Below, in pieces: positions 50,960 through 62,200 of a stretch of DNA of 64,000 nucleotides. The stretch covers positions 1-64,000 of the forward strand of contig JABANP010000188.1 of NCBI GenBank assembly GCA_013115135.1, in the 5' to 3' direction. The position numbers were made by a program, and so were the translations under genes. The first letter of the stretch is position 1, and every line of letters begins with the position of its first letter. Under the pieces are notes generated by a model that did no database searches, had not been told where the DNA came from, and saw nothing but the letters and a program-made list of their open reading frames with translations. This stretch comes from Perkinsus olseni. Taxonomy: Eukaryota > Perkinsozoa > Perkinsida > Perkinsidae.

Positions 50960-51355
50960 TTACGGTGGGAAGGGCTCAGTAGACGGCCTAAGAACGATAT
51001 GACGACCTTCGTATAGTATAGTAAAGGTATCTTCGAAGGGGTCATAGGGGATGTTCTCCCAGTCCTCGACCTTGAGGTCGAACTTCCTCGCGAAAGCTTT
51101 GAAGTTCTTATTAGATGTGTCGAGGTTCAGCACAATTCCGCAATGGTCCGCCTTCCAAGGAATGATACCGCTGAAGTAGATTGGGAATGGGAATCGACTT
51201 TTCGGGGTGACCGTCATAGCGTCGAGAATACCATCAGGACTAAAGTACCACGCAGTTCTGAACTCACGGGCCTTGCTGACGTAAAGCTTATTGGGGGGAA
51301 AGGCCGCCACCTCATACAGGAAGGCCAGCAGCAACGGAGTAATAAGGTGAGACAT
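50960..51355 (-). CDS. FPPNK-family secreted protein 4
   Basis: 131 residues from ATG 51355 (MSHLITPLLLAFLYEVAA). Nearly the twin of protein 3: FPPNKLYVSKAREFRTAWYF, then a variable stretch (SPDGILDAMTVTPKS), IPWKADHCGIVLNLDTSN, NFKAFARKFDLKVEDWENIP and DTFTILYEGRHIVLR. Differences between 3 and 4 concentrate in the segment around residues 40-65, which may be under diversifying selection. Confidence 0.8.
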   Translation of the reverse strand: MSHLITPLLLAFLYEVAAFPPNKLYVSKAREFRTAWYFSPDGILDAMTVTPKSRFPFPIYFSGIIPWKADHCGIVLNLDTSNKNFKAFARKFDLKVEDWENIPYDPFEDTFTILYEGRHIVLRPSTEPFPP

Positions 51356-51471
51356 ACGAAGGGATACACTGCGGAGCCACAGGGACGATGAACTCATTCT
51401 AGCCCCGAGTCTGACTCAATTCCACGCGATAATCGCAGCGACTCCTTGCATCCCTGCGTAGTGCTTAGCAT

Positions 51472-51493
51472 GCGTAGGCTACGCAGCGTAGCT
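51472..51493. repeat. chained odd palindrome
   Basis: TGCGTAG-g-CTACGCA (51472-51486) overlaps GCTACGC-a-GCGTAGC (51479-51493), upstream of protein 4. A decayed version (GCGTAGGCCACGCAGTG) lies upstream of protein 3 at about 49815. Confidence 0.85.
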
Positions 51494-52120
51494 ATGTACT
51501 AGCTTTCCGCTAGCCTCGCCATGATCATTCTTGTGCGCGTTCCGTGATGAACGTGGAACCACGCGATTCGCGTCACCACAGGACGGAGAGAAGCCCCCGT
51601 CAACTTGCACCACCCGACCATTGTTTCAGAACATTTATGTCGATTCCGGACGAGCGGACCCGAAAAAAATCTGATTATACGAAAAAACTGATTATGCAGT
51701 ATACCAGCAGCAAATAAGTGCGTAAGACGTTGGTTCTTTCTTGGTTGATAATGTTTCTCGAATATTGAAGTATAGGGGAGAACCATTCTCCCGACCTTGT
51801 CGCATCACCATATCCATCGGTATCCTTACGCAGACCATTCTTCTTGGCATCCAAGTCGGTCCTGTCAGTTGACCTCGTCGAGCCCTGCGACGACGGCGGA
51901 AACTCAGGCCCTCATGGCCTTTTTACTATGCTCAACACAACACCACTGCGTGGCTTGAGAGGCAGAGCCTTGTTTTCTCAAACCTCAACGAAACAGTTTT
52001 GACGAATGGATTCTCTGGGTGAGCCAGGGGAGCGTGACAATGAAGCCGAATAATACAGTGCGAAGTAACTCAGCCGGAGTCGCACGGTTGAGTACTCACT
52101 GACTACTACATGGGTATAGA

Positions 52121-52885
52121 TCAGCCATACAGTGTACCATTAGCGACAACGCGAGCGACTTGGAAATGTTTGCCATTGTCTAACTGGCCTCTCGCTCCAA
52201 AATAAATTTCATAGCTCCATCCTAGTTCCACCTTTGTTATGGTCACTGCCTGCTCGGTGTTCACTTTCACTTTATTAGTGCTGCATTCGACCGGATTATC
52301 AAAGTGCAGGGCCAGTTGCTCACTGGAGGCCCAACCCTCTATATCGTACCCTCTGTTGCTCGCTCTCTCTCCGCCGGGGAAGCAGACAAATACTCTGGAT
52401 GGGATCTTGATCTCGTCGATTCTACTCACCAAACCGCGATGGACATCGATGCCGCCCGGATTCCACCAGAGGTATACCCCATCTTGCCCGGCATCCAAGT
52501 TTGCCCGGCCAGTGATACTCAGAGTAATTAGGCGATGGGGCGCGAACTGATGAACAATGAACGTACTCAACTTGATTCTCATGTCGCCGTAGCGTCCAGG
52601 CATGTCAGTCCTGATTATGATGCCGGTGCTCTCTTGGTAGAGTCCAAGCTCACCATAACCCCTCATGTTGTAGATGCAGGCGCCCTCCTGCAAGTTAATA
52701 TCGCCTCCCCCCTTCGCTGGACCGGGCCCTCCGTTGCAACCCTTCGGATAATCAGCAGTAACAACCACAGGCGGTTTAGGCGGAGGAGACGTGCGAGGGC
52801 GATGAACGGGATGAGCGGCATCCTTGGCACCACTAACCATCACCATTTGCATAATGTAGAACAAGAAGAATCGGCGGTGAGGCAT
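52121..52885 (-). CDS. 254-residue secreted protein of unknown function
   Basis: Single exon. The N terminus MPHRRFFLFYIMQMVMVSGA is a signal peptide. A Pro-rich linker (TSPPPKPPVVVTA) is followed by a globular, beta-rich part with Gly-rich turns: GCNGGPGPAKGGGDI, ACIYNMRGYGELGLYQESTG, YLWWNPGGIDVHRGLV, SRVFVCFPGGERASNRGYDI, ALHFDNPVECSTNKV and GWSYEIYFGARGQLDNGKHF. Four cysteines in the mature part. The last strands resemble a carbohydrate-binding or lectin-like sandwich, but no motif allows a call. It sits inside the FPPNK array, in the same orientation. Confidence 0.65.
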   Translation of the reverse strand: MPHRRFFLFYIMQMVMVSGAKDAAHPVHRPRTSPPPKPPVVVTADYPKGCNGGPGPAKGGGDINLQEGACIYNMRGYGELGLYQESTGIIIRTDMPGRYGDMRIKLSTFIVHQFAPHRLITLSITGRANLDAGQDGVYLWWNPGGIDVHRGLVSRIDEIKIPSRVFVCFPGGERASNRGYDIEGWASSEQLALHFDNPVECSTNKVKVNTEQAVTITKVELGWSYEIYFGARGQLDNGKHFQVARVVANGTLYG

Positions 52886-54331
52886 GTTGGAGTGAAGCGT
52901 CTAGAGGTGTAAGTCGGTAACTACTGCCAATACAGATGGTCTGCCTGGAATCACCCAATTGGGATCGATAGTTGTGTCTTGCGTTACGGCAGGAACGAAT
53001 CGCTGACCTGTTTTTGCTGCCGGCCACAAGCTCACCAGTGCTGAGCTAATGAGTCACCATCTGTCACCACCTACTCGTACGCTACTCGACCAATAGCACG
53101 CACGATAAGTATCCGTGTGTTCGTAACAAGCGTTGGTCCGTACGCTAAGCTATGCGCAATGGCTGGTTTTCGGCTGTTCCGCTGGTTTTGCAAAGCGTTT
53201 GAAGTTGAACTAAAAATTTCAACTGGAGCACCGAAAATCTGTCCATGGTTTTAGAAAGTTATCGAACTCTTAATGAATAACTCAGAAATTGAAGAAACGT
53301 CTCCGGCCGATGATATCTGCAATCAATGCAGGTCGAAGACGAACTGTGTTATACATGTTAGATGCAGGCCAAATCCCTGATTTTCGCTTCCCGATTTTTC
53401 GTTGCTAGAGTCACAGTATTGAAGGCGAACAGTGACAGCTGCGGTGTCGATGCCAAGTTTGTAGTCGAGCATTTGAATGCACTCAAATTTAGCTTCTCCC
53501 TTCAGCGGAATTAGTTGTGTTGGGTAGGCTTAGTGTATAGTATGCCGCTTGTCGAGAATTGGCAGTGTGCATTATAACTTTTAGTCTATAACTCGGTATG
53601 GTATGGCTATTTGAGACGGGGCTCAAAGAAAGGTGAGATTGGACTTGAGGGTAGCTAAGCAATACTGTGATCTACAGCTTACCAGCCTAAACTTAGTGTG
53701 GCACGTATACTCATGCACGCGAGTGCCAAGTTTAGAATGATATGAGATACTGGTAGTAAGTAAGCAGTAGCGATGGTTGTCACTATAGTGTGCAAGGTGG
53801 GCGAGCAGCAGCAATGAAGGTGGTTGGCACTATAGTGCAAGAGCCATGGGAAGAAAAGAGGGCCTCATCGGGCGTCGCCCCAAAATTAATCAACCGAATC
53901 TACTTGCGTTCTGCTAGCGCGCAATATTGAGCGATGCTGCCATCTGTCCAGTCGTGCGTGCTGTAATAACTCGGATGTCTTCGCGACCGAGAACAACCAT
54001 CATCAGACAGCATAAGAAACAAGAAGAGAGCGTCATTGAAGCTCGTTTCGGTCTAGACTAGTTGCCACTCGGTCTGAGGCTCACAGTGTAAGTACGCACT
54101 TTCCAGGGCTACCCTTAAGGTTCTCATACATTCACCACTCAAGAACTCTACAACTCTCTAGAATCAACTAGTCCAACGTGGAATGGCATTCAACGTAAAC
54201 CAGTTGTGAAAGTATCATTAAAAGTCATGAATAACGAGAGATATCGATAGAGAATGAGTAAAGAGTAGCCGCAAAGATTCTGTCCAGCATACGTTCCCAC
54301 GATGAAGTATTGAAAGTGAGAGGTTCGTCGA
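52886..54331. other. gene-free spacer
   Basis: No gene supported. 53590-53840 is a reverse copy of the dispersed repeat also found at 2.5-3.0, 10.3, 13.9 and 18.1 kb. Confidence 0.45.
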
Positions 54332-54718
54332 CTAAACTTTTGGAGGGAAAAACTTGATTGCCGACAATACAATATAATGACCATGGAATGATATAGTAAA
54401 GGTATCATCACTGCTGTCGTAGAATATGCTCGCCCAGGTCCTGACATTGAGGTCGTACTTCTTCGCAAACGCTTGGAAGTTGTCATCGTAGGTTCTCAGG
54501 TGCATCAGGGACCCATCAGAGCTGACGTCGAAAGGCATACCACCCGTGTAGTCAAGAAGAGGAGAATCATAGGGAATTATGAGGATGGAAACTTCACCGG
54601 GATCGAAGACCCACACACTTTTGAAGAATTCATTGTCCACATTAGAGTACACCATACTCTGGGGGAAGGTGGCCACCCTACGAAGGGATGCTATGAAGAG
54701 AACGAGGAGGGGAGACAT
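54332..54718 (-). CDS. FPPNK-family secreted protein 5
   Basis: 128 residues from ATG 54718 (MSPLLVLFIASLRRVAT). The mature start is FPQSMVYSNVDNEFFKSVWV, so the FPPNK motif is altered to FPQS while VDNEFFKSVW is kept as in protein 2. GGMPFDVSSDGSLMHLRTYD, NFQAFAKKYDLNVRTWASI and DDTFTISFHGHYIVLS follow. It is more diverged than 1-4 but collinear over its full length. Confidence 0.75.
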   Translation of the reverse strand: MSPLLVLFIASLRRVATFPQSMVYSNVDNEFFKSVWVFDPGEVSILIIPYDSPLLDYTGGMPFDVSSDGSLMHLRTYDDNFQAFAKKYDLNVRTWASIFYDSSDDTFTISFHGHYIVLSAIKFFPPKV

Positions 54719-54997
54719 ACGAAGTGGTACGCTGTAGGACCACAGGTACGCTCAAGCAGCAAGTCTCACCGCAACGGCGTTATCAAGCTCGAAACTGGTC
54801 GGCATGTACGCAGGATCAACAAAACTCACGTGAACTTACGCGTGCGGGTCACTTGGGCGCGCCTCACCAGTACCGATACCATTACATTAGCAACTCTCGT
54901 TCAACATATCCGAGGAAAGTGATTGATCATATCATCGAAATCTCGAACTCCGGCGGGTTCTAGAGTGCGCTGGCTTCCCGGTTGTGGGGGATATCGT

Positions 54998-55019
54998 ATC
55001 TCGGTCCGAGATTCTCGGA
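54998..55019. repeat. chained odd palindrome
   Basis: ATCTCGG-t-CCGAGAT (54998-55012) overlaps TCCGAGA-t-TCTCGGA (55005-55019). Confidence 0.85.
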
Positions 55020-55772
55020 TCGTCGAGATCGTTGATCTCAGTTCTTTTGTCAAGTAGACACTGTACACAAGGGGACCTTTTACCCAAGATCATGAACGCT
55101 ATGATTGTTCAGGGCGTATGAGGACTCGCAGCCGCTGGGGAGGAGGCTATCTTGAAGACTGATAAGTTGCAAGGATCAACCTGTGTTCCTCCTGTACCCG
55201 ACTGATGTGAGTATTGCTACACTGCAACGATCGACGTGCTGCGCCCTATCCAGCTGAGCACTCGCTCAGCAATGCTGCACTTGGGGACCCACTGTCCCCG
55301 TCTCCGCGGCCAGAGGAACGATGCCTACACCCAGGAGTTCACGAGTTGCCAAGGAATTCCACTCCGCCGACGTCATGTCTCTCACTGAGCCTTGAATGTG
55401 TTCGTGCTTGGATTTCCAACCGAGCCTCGGTGTCGGCACTGCCAACTCGGTTCATGCCATATCTTCAAACGCTGTTGCACTGATTGTACAAATGCCCTAG
55501 AAAAGCCTTAATACTGGAAGCAAGCCTATCCACAGGCATCCATACAGCGTACCAGCACCCATGACATACGCGAGCGAAAGTCTGGCGTGGCTCAGAATGC
55601 CTCAGAGGCATTGTCCGTCGCCCTATAATGGATGTGACAGAAGGAGCTCCCCTCTGCCTTCGTCAGCCCTGGGTGTTGCGAACCACCACCTCCGTGGCGT
55701 GTGACACTGGTTTCCTGTGCAAGGAAGGCCGCAGGCTTTACTGAGGGTGAAACCATCGCGGCAGGGGACGTA

Positions 55773-55796
55773 GTCACACATTGTGTGACACACAAT
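55773..55796. repeat. chained odd palindrome
   Basis: GTCACACA-t-TGTGTGAC (55773-55789) overlaps ATTGTGTG-a-CACACAAT (55780-55796). Confidence 0.85.
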
Positions 55797-57169
55797 CCTG
55801 CACTACCTAAGCTAGTCGTTTTCGATGATGATACTAGTTCTAGCTGCGTTACGATCACCGATTTCTGGAGTGGTAATTTGTGTACGGCAGTCGCGAGGAG
55901 TGGTCCTGCGGAGACGCGTGGACCACCTTCCAACTGCCTCTCTTCTCAGTTTCTCTATGCTACGTCGGCGTGAGCGGGTCTGCGACATTCCGCGTGACCT
56001 GCCCGCCGCCTTCCCGGGTGGAATTCAACCCCTCCCATCCTCAACCTAAACCGAGTCTGCGGGTGAGCCATGGTAGCCCTGGCATCAAAGGTTCCCAGGC
56101 TGGACGAGTCCAGTTTTGGGGTGCATGCGTGTTCGCACGCCCAGCACTCCGGTGCAATGGCAGACGGGCCGGCGTTGCTCCTTTGCCTGTCGTCCTCAAC
56201 AGAGGCACGTGCCACATGCCCTGTTCAGGTGTGCCATAACCGTCCCTTTCTCCCAGTCCCCGCAGTCCGAGGTTTCACTGGCAGAAACGATGGAAGATCC
56301 GACCTTCGAGGTATTTCCAAGTAAAACCAATCCAAGAGGGTCGATGAAGCTTGGACATCGGGAACTACTCCCATTCTTTCCTCGTTGTCACCACGATTGC
56401 GCCATCGTCCTCGTAATGCAGGTCGGCCGTGCAAGCAACATTGGGCGGAACCGCGCAGCTCGCCCCAAGCCTTGAATCATTACACCTTTTAACTTAAGGG
56501 GAGTAAAAGGTGCTCAAGACAAGCATCTGGTTCAGAAATAGACGGGCTGTGCAGTGAATCAACCCGTTACTGAGGATCAATCCTGGGGCAATCCAGGAGC
56601 CTTTTTCTGTTCAGTCAATACTTTTCCGACCCACTCGTTTGGGGCTGGTATAGACCGGTCATGAGGGCTCCGTGGAGCGCGAAAAGACACCAAATTACAC
56701 GGAGTCGCAGCGTTATTCACCAGGATGGTTGGTTGGAAATTTCAATTGAAATCGACCCCGGGATCGATTCTGCGAAATCTCAGGACAAGGTTCCCTGGGT
56801 TGCAAGTGGGCAAGAGCTGGCTGGCGAGTGATGACGACGAGTTGATGATTAGGCATGTGATCTGAGAGTTGAGGTTACGTCATCTATTCATTTTCCTGGT
56901 TTCGAGTGGTATCCTTGCTTTTTCAAAATCGAGCTTCAAAATCGGTCTTCAAGCAACATTTGAAACCAAGTCATGAAATCTTTTTGTTTTGCTGCCCCCT
57001 TTTCATTGGAACGTCTCAAAGGCGCATCGGAAGGGCTCGAAAGCAGACCATCGGAGGTTTTCGTTGTCATTGGCAACTTCTTCCCGAACGAGGGAAACCT
57101 CTCTGAGGGTAGACTGGGGTAGGACGTTCTGAGGAGGCCCATACGAGCGTAGTAGTACCCGCGTCCACT

Positions 57170-57193
57170 GTTCACCCGGTGAACTGTTCACCG
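57170..57193. repeat. chained odd palindrome
   Basis: GTTCACC-c-GGTGAAC (57170-57184) overlaps CGGTGAAC-t-GTTCACCG (57177-57193). Confidence 0.85.
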
Positions 57194-57465
57194 AATAGCC
57201 TATACTCCGCGGACACCGAACTCTGAACTACTTTGAGAGTATTTCCATATTAACAACTCAACCTCACAAAACTCGGCAGCATGAGTCTTATTGTACGACT
57301 TCTACTTGTAAGGCTCAGCAGAAGTTTCCCCGTCTAACCTCTGCTCGAGAAAGCCCAGCTGCAGCAAAATTGTTGGAAGAGACGCTGGGGCTGTGGGCCT
57401 GCCATCTGCAAGCACCTCAACATAGAATTGTCAAGAGTTATCGAATCAATGAAAATGATTATCAG

Positions 57466-57963
57466 TTAATAAATACTTTCATATGAGATCCCCGCCGATA
57501 GTAATAGATCCTTCAGTCGACGGAAATCTCGATCGGCATCCCTCCTCCTGGTGCCCTGTGGAGGCGGGACAGGTGGCTTACCGACGGCTTTAAGAATAAT
57601 CTCATGACCCTGGTATAGAACAGTAAAGGTATCATAGTTGCGGTCGTAGGGAATACTCTTCCAATCCTCAATGTTGAGGCTGAATATCCTCAAAAATTCT
57701 TGGAAAGTCAACTCATGAACGTGCAGCATGATAGCTTGGTCGTTGGGGCTCGGGTCCCAGTCAATGTCTCCCGTGACGTCGTGACGAAAGGGGACCTTCG
57801 ACGTGTCAGCGTCGAGAGCACAGATCTTGACCGTCAAGGGGGAATCGAAGAGAAACCCGATCCACACGAACTCGTTGTCAACATTGGCGTAGAACTGTTT
57901 AGGTCGGAAGGCGGCCAGTTCATATAGAGACGCCACCAGCAACACGTTACGGAGGTGGAGCAT
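57466..57963 (-). CDS. FPPNK-family secreted protein 6, C-terminally extended
   Basis: 165 residues from ATG 57963 (MLHLRNVLLVASLYELAA). The mature start FRPKQFYANVDNEFVWIGF is the most diverged of the six. VTGDIDWDPSPNDQAIMLHV, TFQEFLRIFSLNIEDWKSIP and YDTFTVLYQGHEIILKAVGK keep the family plan. After the usual end (PPVPPP) it adds about 30 residues of charged helix (RRRDADRDFRRLKDLLL). It is the outlying member of the array. Confidence 0.75.
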   Translation of the reverse strand: MLHLRNVLLVASLYELAAFRPKQFYANVDNEFVWIGFLFDSPLTVKICALDADTSKVPFRHDVTGDIDWDPSPNDQAIMLHVHELTFQEFLRIFSLNIEDWKSIPYDRNYDTFTVLYQGHEIILKAVGKPPVPPPQGTRRRDADRDFRRLKDLLLSAGISYESIY

Positions 57964-59265
57964 ACGGGTAGTTCACTGCAGAGAGGGGCTGATGAACCCG
58001 TTAGTTGCACCCTAGGGATTCGACATAGGCCCACACGCATACACGATATATGGGCCGCATGTTGTGCGTGCGGGTCACAGAGACGCGTCCCCTCACTTGC
58101 CATTCAAGTGCATTTCACACTTCCACACCGTATGCGTAAGGATCCTCATTAGTCGCTTCTCGCATAAGAATGTTTCGCAATCTGGCTGGCCGTCCGTCGT
58201 CGGTGTTGTCGCATGTAGGATGCTCTTTGCGTTGGCTTTTTCTCCTCGTAACTACTAGACACTGTCCACTAAGGATACAACGGCCACTGTCACCAGTTGT
58301 TCGGTGGCGCCAGGGAAGTGTGCCTTTCCAACTTCTTGAGGGTGCAAGTTCTGCGCAGCTTTCCTGTTGCCAGGCACCGATTTCGTGCATTCTCATCCTG
58401 CACTAACGGAGTGGTCGTCGACCGTGAAGATGCACAAGCTGCGCCCGCTGAAGCCGGAGCACGTGTGCAGTACCGCTCCTACAGGGAATAGCTAGCTGTT
58501 CCCAGCGTCCCCAACGGTTGGGGACGTGGAGTTCCTCGGGTTCCTGAGTTGTTGTCACAGGCGGTGGTTCGCCCGTCGTCTCCTCCTCGTGCCAGAGTGT
58601 TGATTCAAGGCGCAGTGGGTAGTCCGTCTGCCAAGGCGCCGCCGTGTTTGCCGAGGGCATGGTGAGTTGGACGTCCAGTAACGGATGCTGTAAGCTTGAG
58701 GGCTACATCCTGCGTTCCCTCATACTCCAACTCGACGACGTACAGGCATTAGTATTCGGGACCCGAGTTTTCAAGCTCAATAAGCAGAGGAAATTTCATC
58801 GCTCGAACCGCGCCGAGCTCATGTGTGGCGCGATCCCGAGTTTTCACCTCAGCTGCTGTGGTACCCTAACGTTGATGATGTTATCAACCCTTAGTGATAC
58901 ACTGTCCCTTCTTAATGTACATGGCGATTTTGGCTGTAGTTAATGATGATCGGAATGGTTACTCCTGTACCTCTTCTGCTTCACCACTGGCTGTGCTCCT
59001 GGGTTCATTCCCACATACACGGAATGAGTGATGAAGAAGGGATTACAGCAGCGTGTCGCCCTTTGTTCCGAACGTTCGTTTCCACAATGGTAGTCGCGCC
59101 GCACTGCCCCAGCAAGGCTGAACTCTCCAAACACAAGATATGGTGCGAAAAGAAAGTACACATCGGAGTGTCGAGTACGTGCCACGTACCACGTGGAGAC
59201 AGCGGTATATAACTTCCAGTGCTTCCATCGTCAGTATAAGGAGACTTCACAGTAGCCATCTTTGC
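57964..59265. other. spacer between the FPPNK array and the ATPase
   Basis: No gene supported. 58506-58526 is a perfect odd palindrome (CGTCCCCAAC-g-GTTGGGGACG). The ATPase 3' end defines the right edge. Confidence 0.45.
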
Positions 59266-62200
59266 TCATAACCCTGATCCGACCTTCTCGAGGTGCATGC
59301 ACCAACGGCCAGCGAATACAGGAAGGAGGAAATGGCAAACAACGAGGAACATTGACCATCTATGATATCCCTCGCTGTCAGGGAACCGCACTATAGAGAA
59401 CAACTCATTGAAATCCGGTGAAGCTTCACTCGCCACGAAAAGTACTGTGCTAACTGCGGCGATCAGGCCCATCCACAAGGGACGATTAGCCTTCATTGGC
59501 TTCATGGAGGGCGGACCTTCGTAGTTGGCGAGGAATGCCGAGAAGTGGCAGGCGGCTGTTTGAATGAACATCTGAGAGTTCAACAGCGTGGGCTCGAACG
59601 CGGAGTCCAAGTCGACCACTGGCTCTTCAGTCGTGTACGAAACAGCAAGCTTCCATCCAGCAAGTAACAGAATCACGTGGGTGACCAATTGGAGGGCAAG
59701 TGAAAGCTGAACACTCCAGTGGAAGATACTCGTTACTGGCTTGAACTGGGACAGTCGGCTCTCCGGCTTCGAACGCCCCATCGCCGTGAAGATGAGCGAC
59801 ACTGCAATGGCCTCTACTGCCGACTGGAAGTCTCCAAACTTCGCGCCATGCAGGGTGAGGACGGAGAGACTGAATGCACCCAGAAGAGAGTTCAAGGCGA
59901 GTATCTTGTACATCATCATCACGACTGAGTGGACAGCTCGGCCACAGCGAAGTACGAAGGGAACGCACTTGATGCACTCTCCCCGATAAGTGAAGGGAGC
60001 GGCCACGCTAGCGTCCATGCCAATCTTGGCGATAGGTGCTGCACCGTGCAGTTCGGCATCACGAAGCTGCAACTTCCTCTTCCGAGACATGGGACCAGAA
60101 TCAGAGGACAGCAAAGATATGCCCACATGCGCGGCCTTCAGGGCCCCAACATCGTTCGTGCCATCGCCACACATGAGAGTGATCTTGCCGTCAGCCACCA
60201 TACGCTTGATGACGTCCTCCTTGTGTACCGGGGACATTCGACTGAACACTGTAATCTTGGACAAGTCTACATCCGGCTTCTCGAGAAGGGCCTCGACTGA
60301 TTTCCCCTGCACGCACAGGGTGTACTGGTCGCTGTGCTCGAAGCCCCAGTCCAGCGACACTGTGTAGTCCTCAGAGTCGAACAGAGGCTTCCACTCCGAG
60401 GCGTCGTCCGACAGCAGCAGAACGCCATCAGAATCAGTCGACTTGAGGCCGATGGACTGAGCCACTTCGCAAGATGTCGATGGATGGTCACCGGTGATCA
60501 TACAGAGAGGTCTGATGACGACGAGCGATGGAGCGCGCGACGCGCGCAGCAGCAGCGACTTACACTTTCCTGCCCATCTCCTTCAAGTGCTTCACAGCCT
60601 TCAGCGTGCCAGTCTTGACTTCATTCCGGAAGGCGATAAAAGCAACGAAGTGTAGGTTCTTCTCGACTTCTCCTCTATCAGTGATCTCACTATGGTTACT
60701 AACACGCTTGTAAGCTGCAGCGATGACCCTGAGGCCCTCTCCGGCGAGGTCCTGGTACGTTCTACGATACAATGCTTCAACAGCCGAGACAGCAACAGCC
60801 ACGGGTAATACTCTTCGTAGTCCTGTGGCACCTCCTCCAGAAGCGTTTCCATCATCTCCGGACTGCCTTTGCTTAGTATCAGCAGCTCGCTTGCAGGACC
60901 ATTCTCGTGCCTGCTTAGATGATGAACGGGATTCTCAAGAAACCCGCGTGCCCACTTCATAGCGACACTCATCCGCTGCAGCTCGCTATTGAAGGGGAAC
61001 CTTGCGACCTGGGAGTACTTCTGTGTACCGAAGATTTGAAAGGTCGGAGGACCGGAACCCGGCAGGTATATGGCTGAGAGGAAGATGATAAAATAAAGGG
61101 TGTCCATGAGGGGAAGAGAAGGCCAGATAAATCCGATGAAGATAGCAGAAATGAAGGGGAAAGGTAAGTGTGCGGAGACCGACAGGGGCCTACCCGCAGC
61201 ATTGGTAGCCGTTCTCGCTGCCGTGAACATGGCCTGTTCGAGAGGGTCCCCGACAAGCACAGTCGCCAGAGGATCGACTGCGGTGAGGGAGTGGCAGCAG
61301 GACAACACCAAGTCCAGCAACCTGAAAGTTTATACTTCCCCTTAGACCTTCGGGGAGAGCGCGATCCGACCATGACGCAAGGTCGTGAACAGAGTATGTC
61401 GAGGAACCGTCCCATTAACTGCAAACCAACTCGAGCCGAAGCCTACTTTCCCGAGTCCACGCTACTCGCCCCCGGCAGCATCTTAGTCGCTTGCAGGGTC
61501 ATCTCGCCATTGGTAATCGTACCAGTTTTATCGAAGCAGCAAACGTCGACCTACATTCGAAAAAGTAGGCGGAGCGAAGCGTTTCTTTCGAGGCAGCTCT
61601 CACCTGGCCGGCGAAGGGTAGTCGGAAGGGTTCCGTGCAGTATACACCGTTCCTCATGAGATGGCCGAGGCACATCGTCACAGCAATGCTCATAGTCACG
61701 GGGAACTCGGGCGGCACTACGTTGGTTATGATATGCGTTAAAGACAGGAAGAGCTTCCACCTGAAGAAGACGTCTGTCACTACCGCAGTGGGCGGTTCTT
61801 ACTTCGAGGAGGTCAGACTGGGCTCCACAACCAACCGGTAGTAGGCAACGTATGCTGATGCTACCAGGGCTACTGCAACCAAGCCCAGCAGGAACGTAGT
61901 GGCCTCCCTACTATTGGTACCTATAGTGGACGCCTTCTGTTCTGCAGCAGGTGGCCCACTCTGTTACCAGTGACTCGCTCCGATGAGTAGAGTATAGTCC
62001 GCACGAGCTTTCCCTGTACAGTGTCGAACCCCGTCCTCAGAACGTAGCAGATGGCACCCTGCTTGTATGGTGCCTGCCAACGACGAGACTACACCCCGTC
62101 TAAAGTGAGCGGTAGTACCTTCCTTAGTATCCCAGAGTCGGGGGCAGTTGGGGGTTTGGTTAACACCAGTCTAGTGCCAGAGAACAGGATGTTGTCCTTA

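Larger units (their letters stand above)
54719..57465. other. gene-poor spacer
   Basis: 54998-55019, 55773-55796 and 57170-57193 are chained odd palindromes. 55140-55260 is a diverged copy of the FPPNK upstream region. The plus frame at 55701-55973 and the overlapping frames near 55880-56475 are open but have no conserved counterpart; one chained palindrome lies inside the first. Confidence 0.45.

Noticed and set aside
60740..60810. Apparent -1 frameshift in the P5A ATPase near DYEEYYP
   Set aside because: Explained by a 41-nt intron at 60762-60802; the joined sequence [13 protein letters not shown] fits the family.
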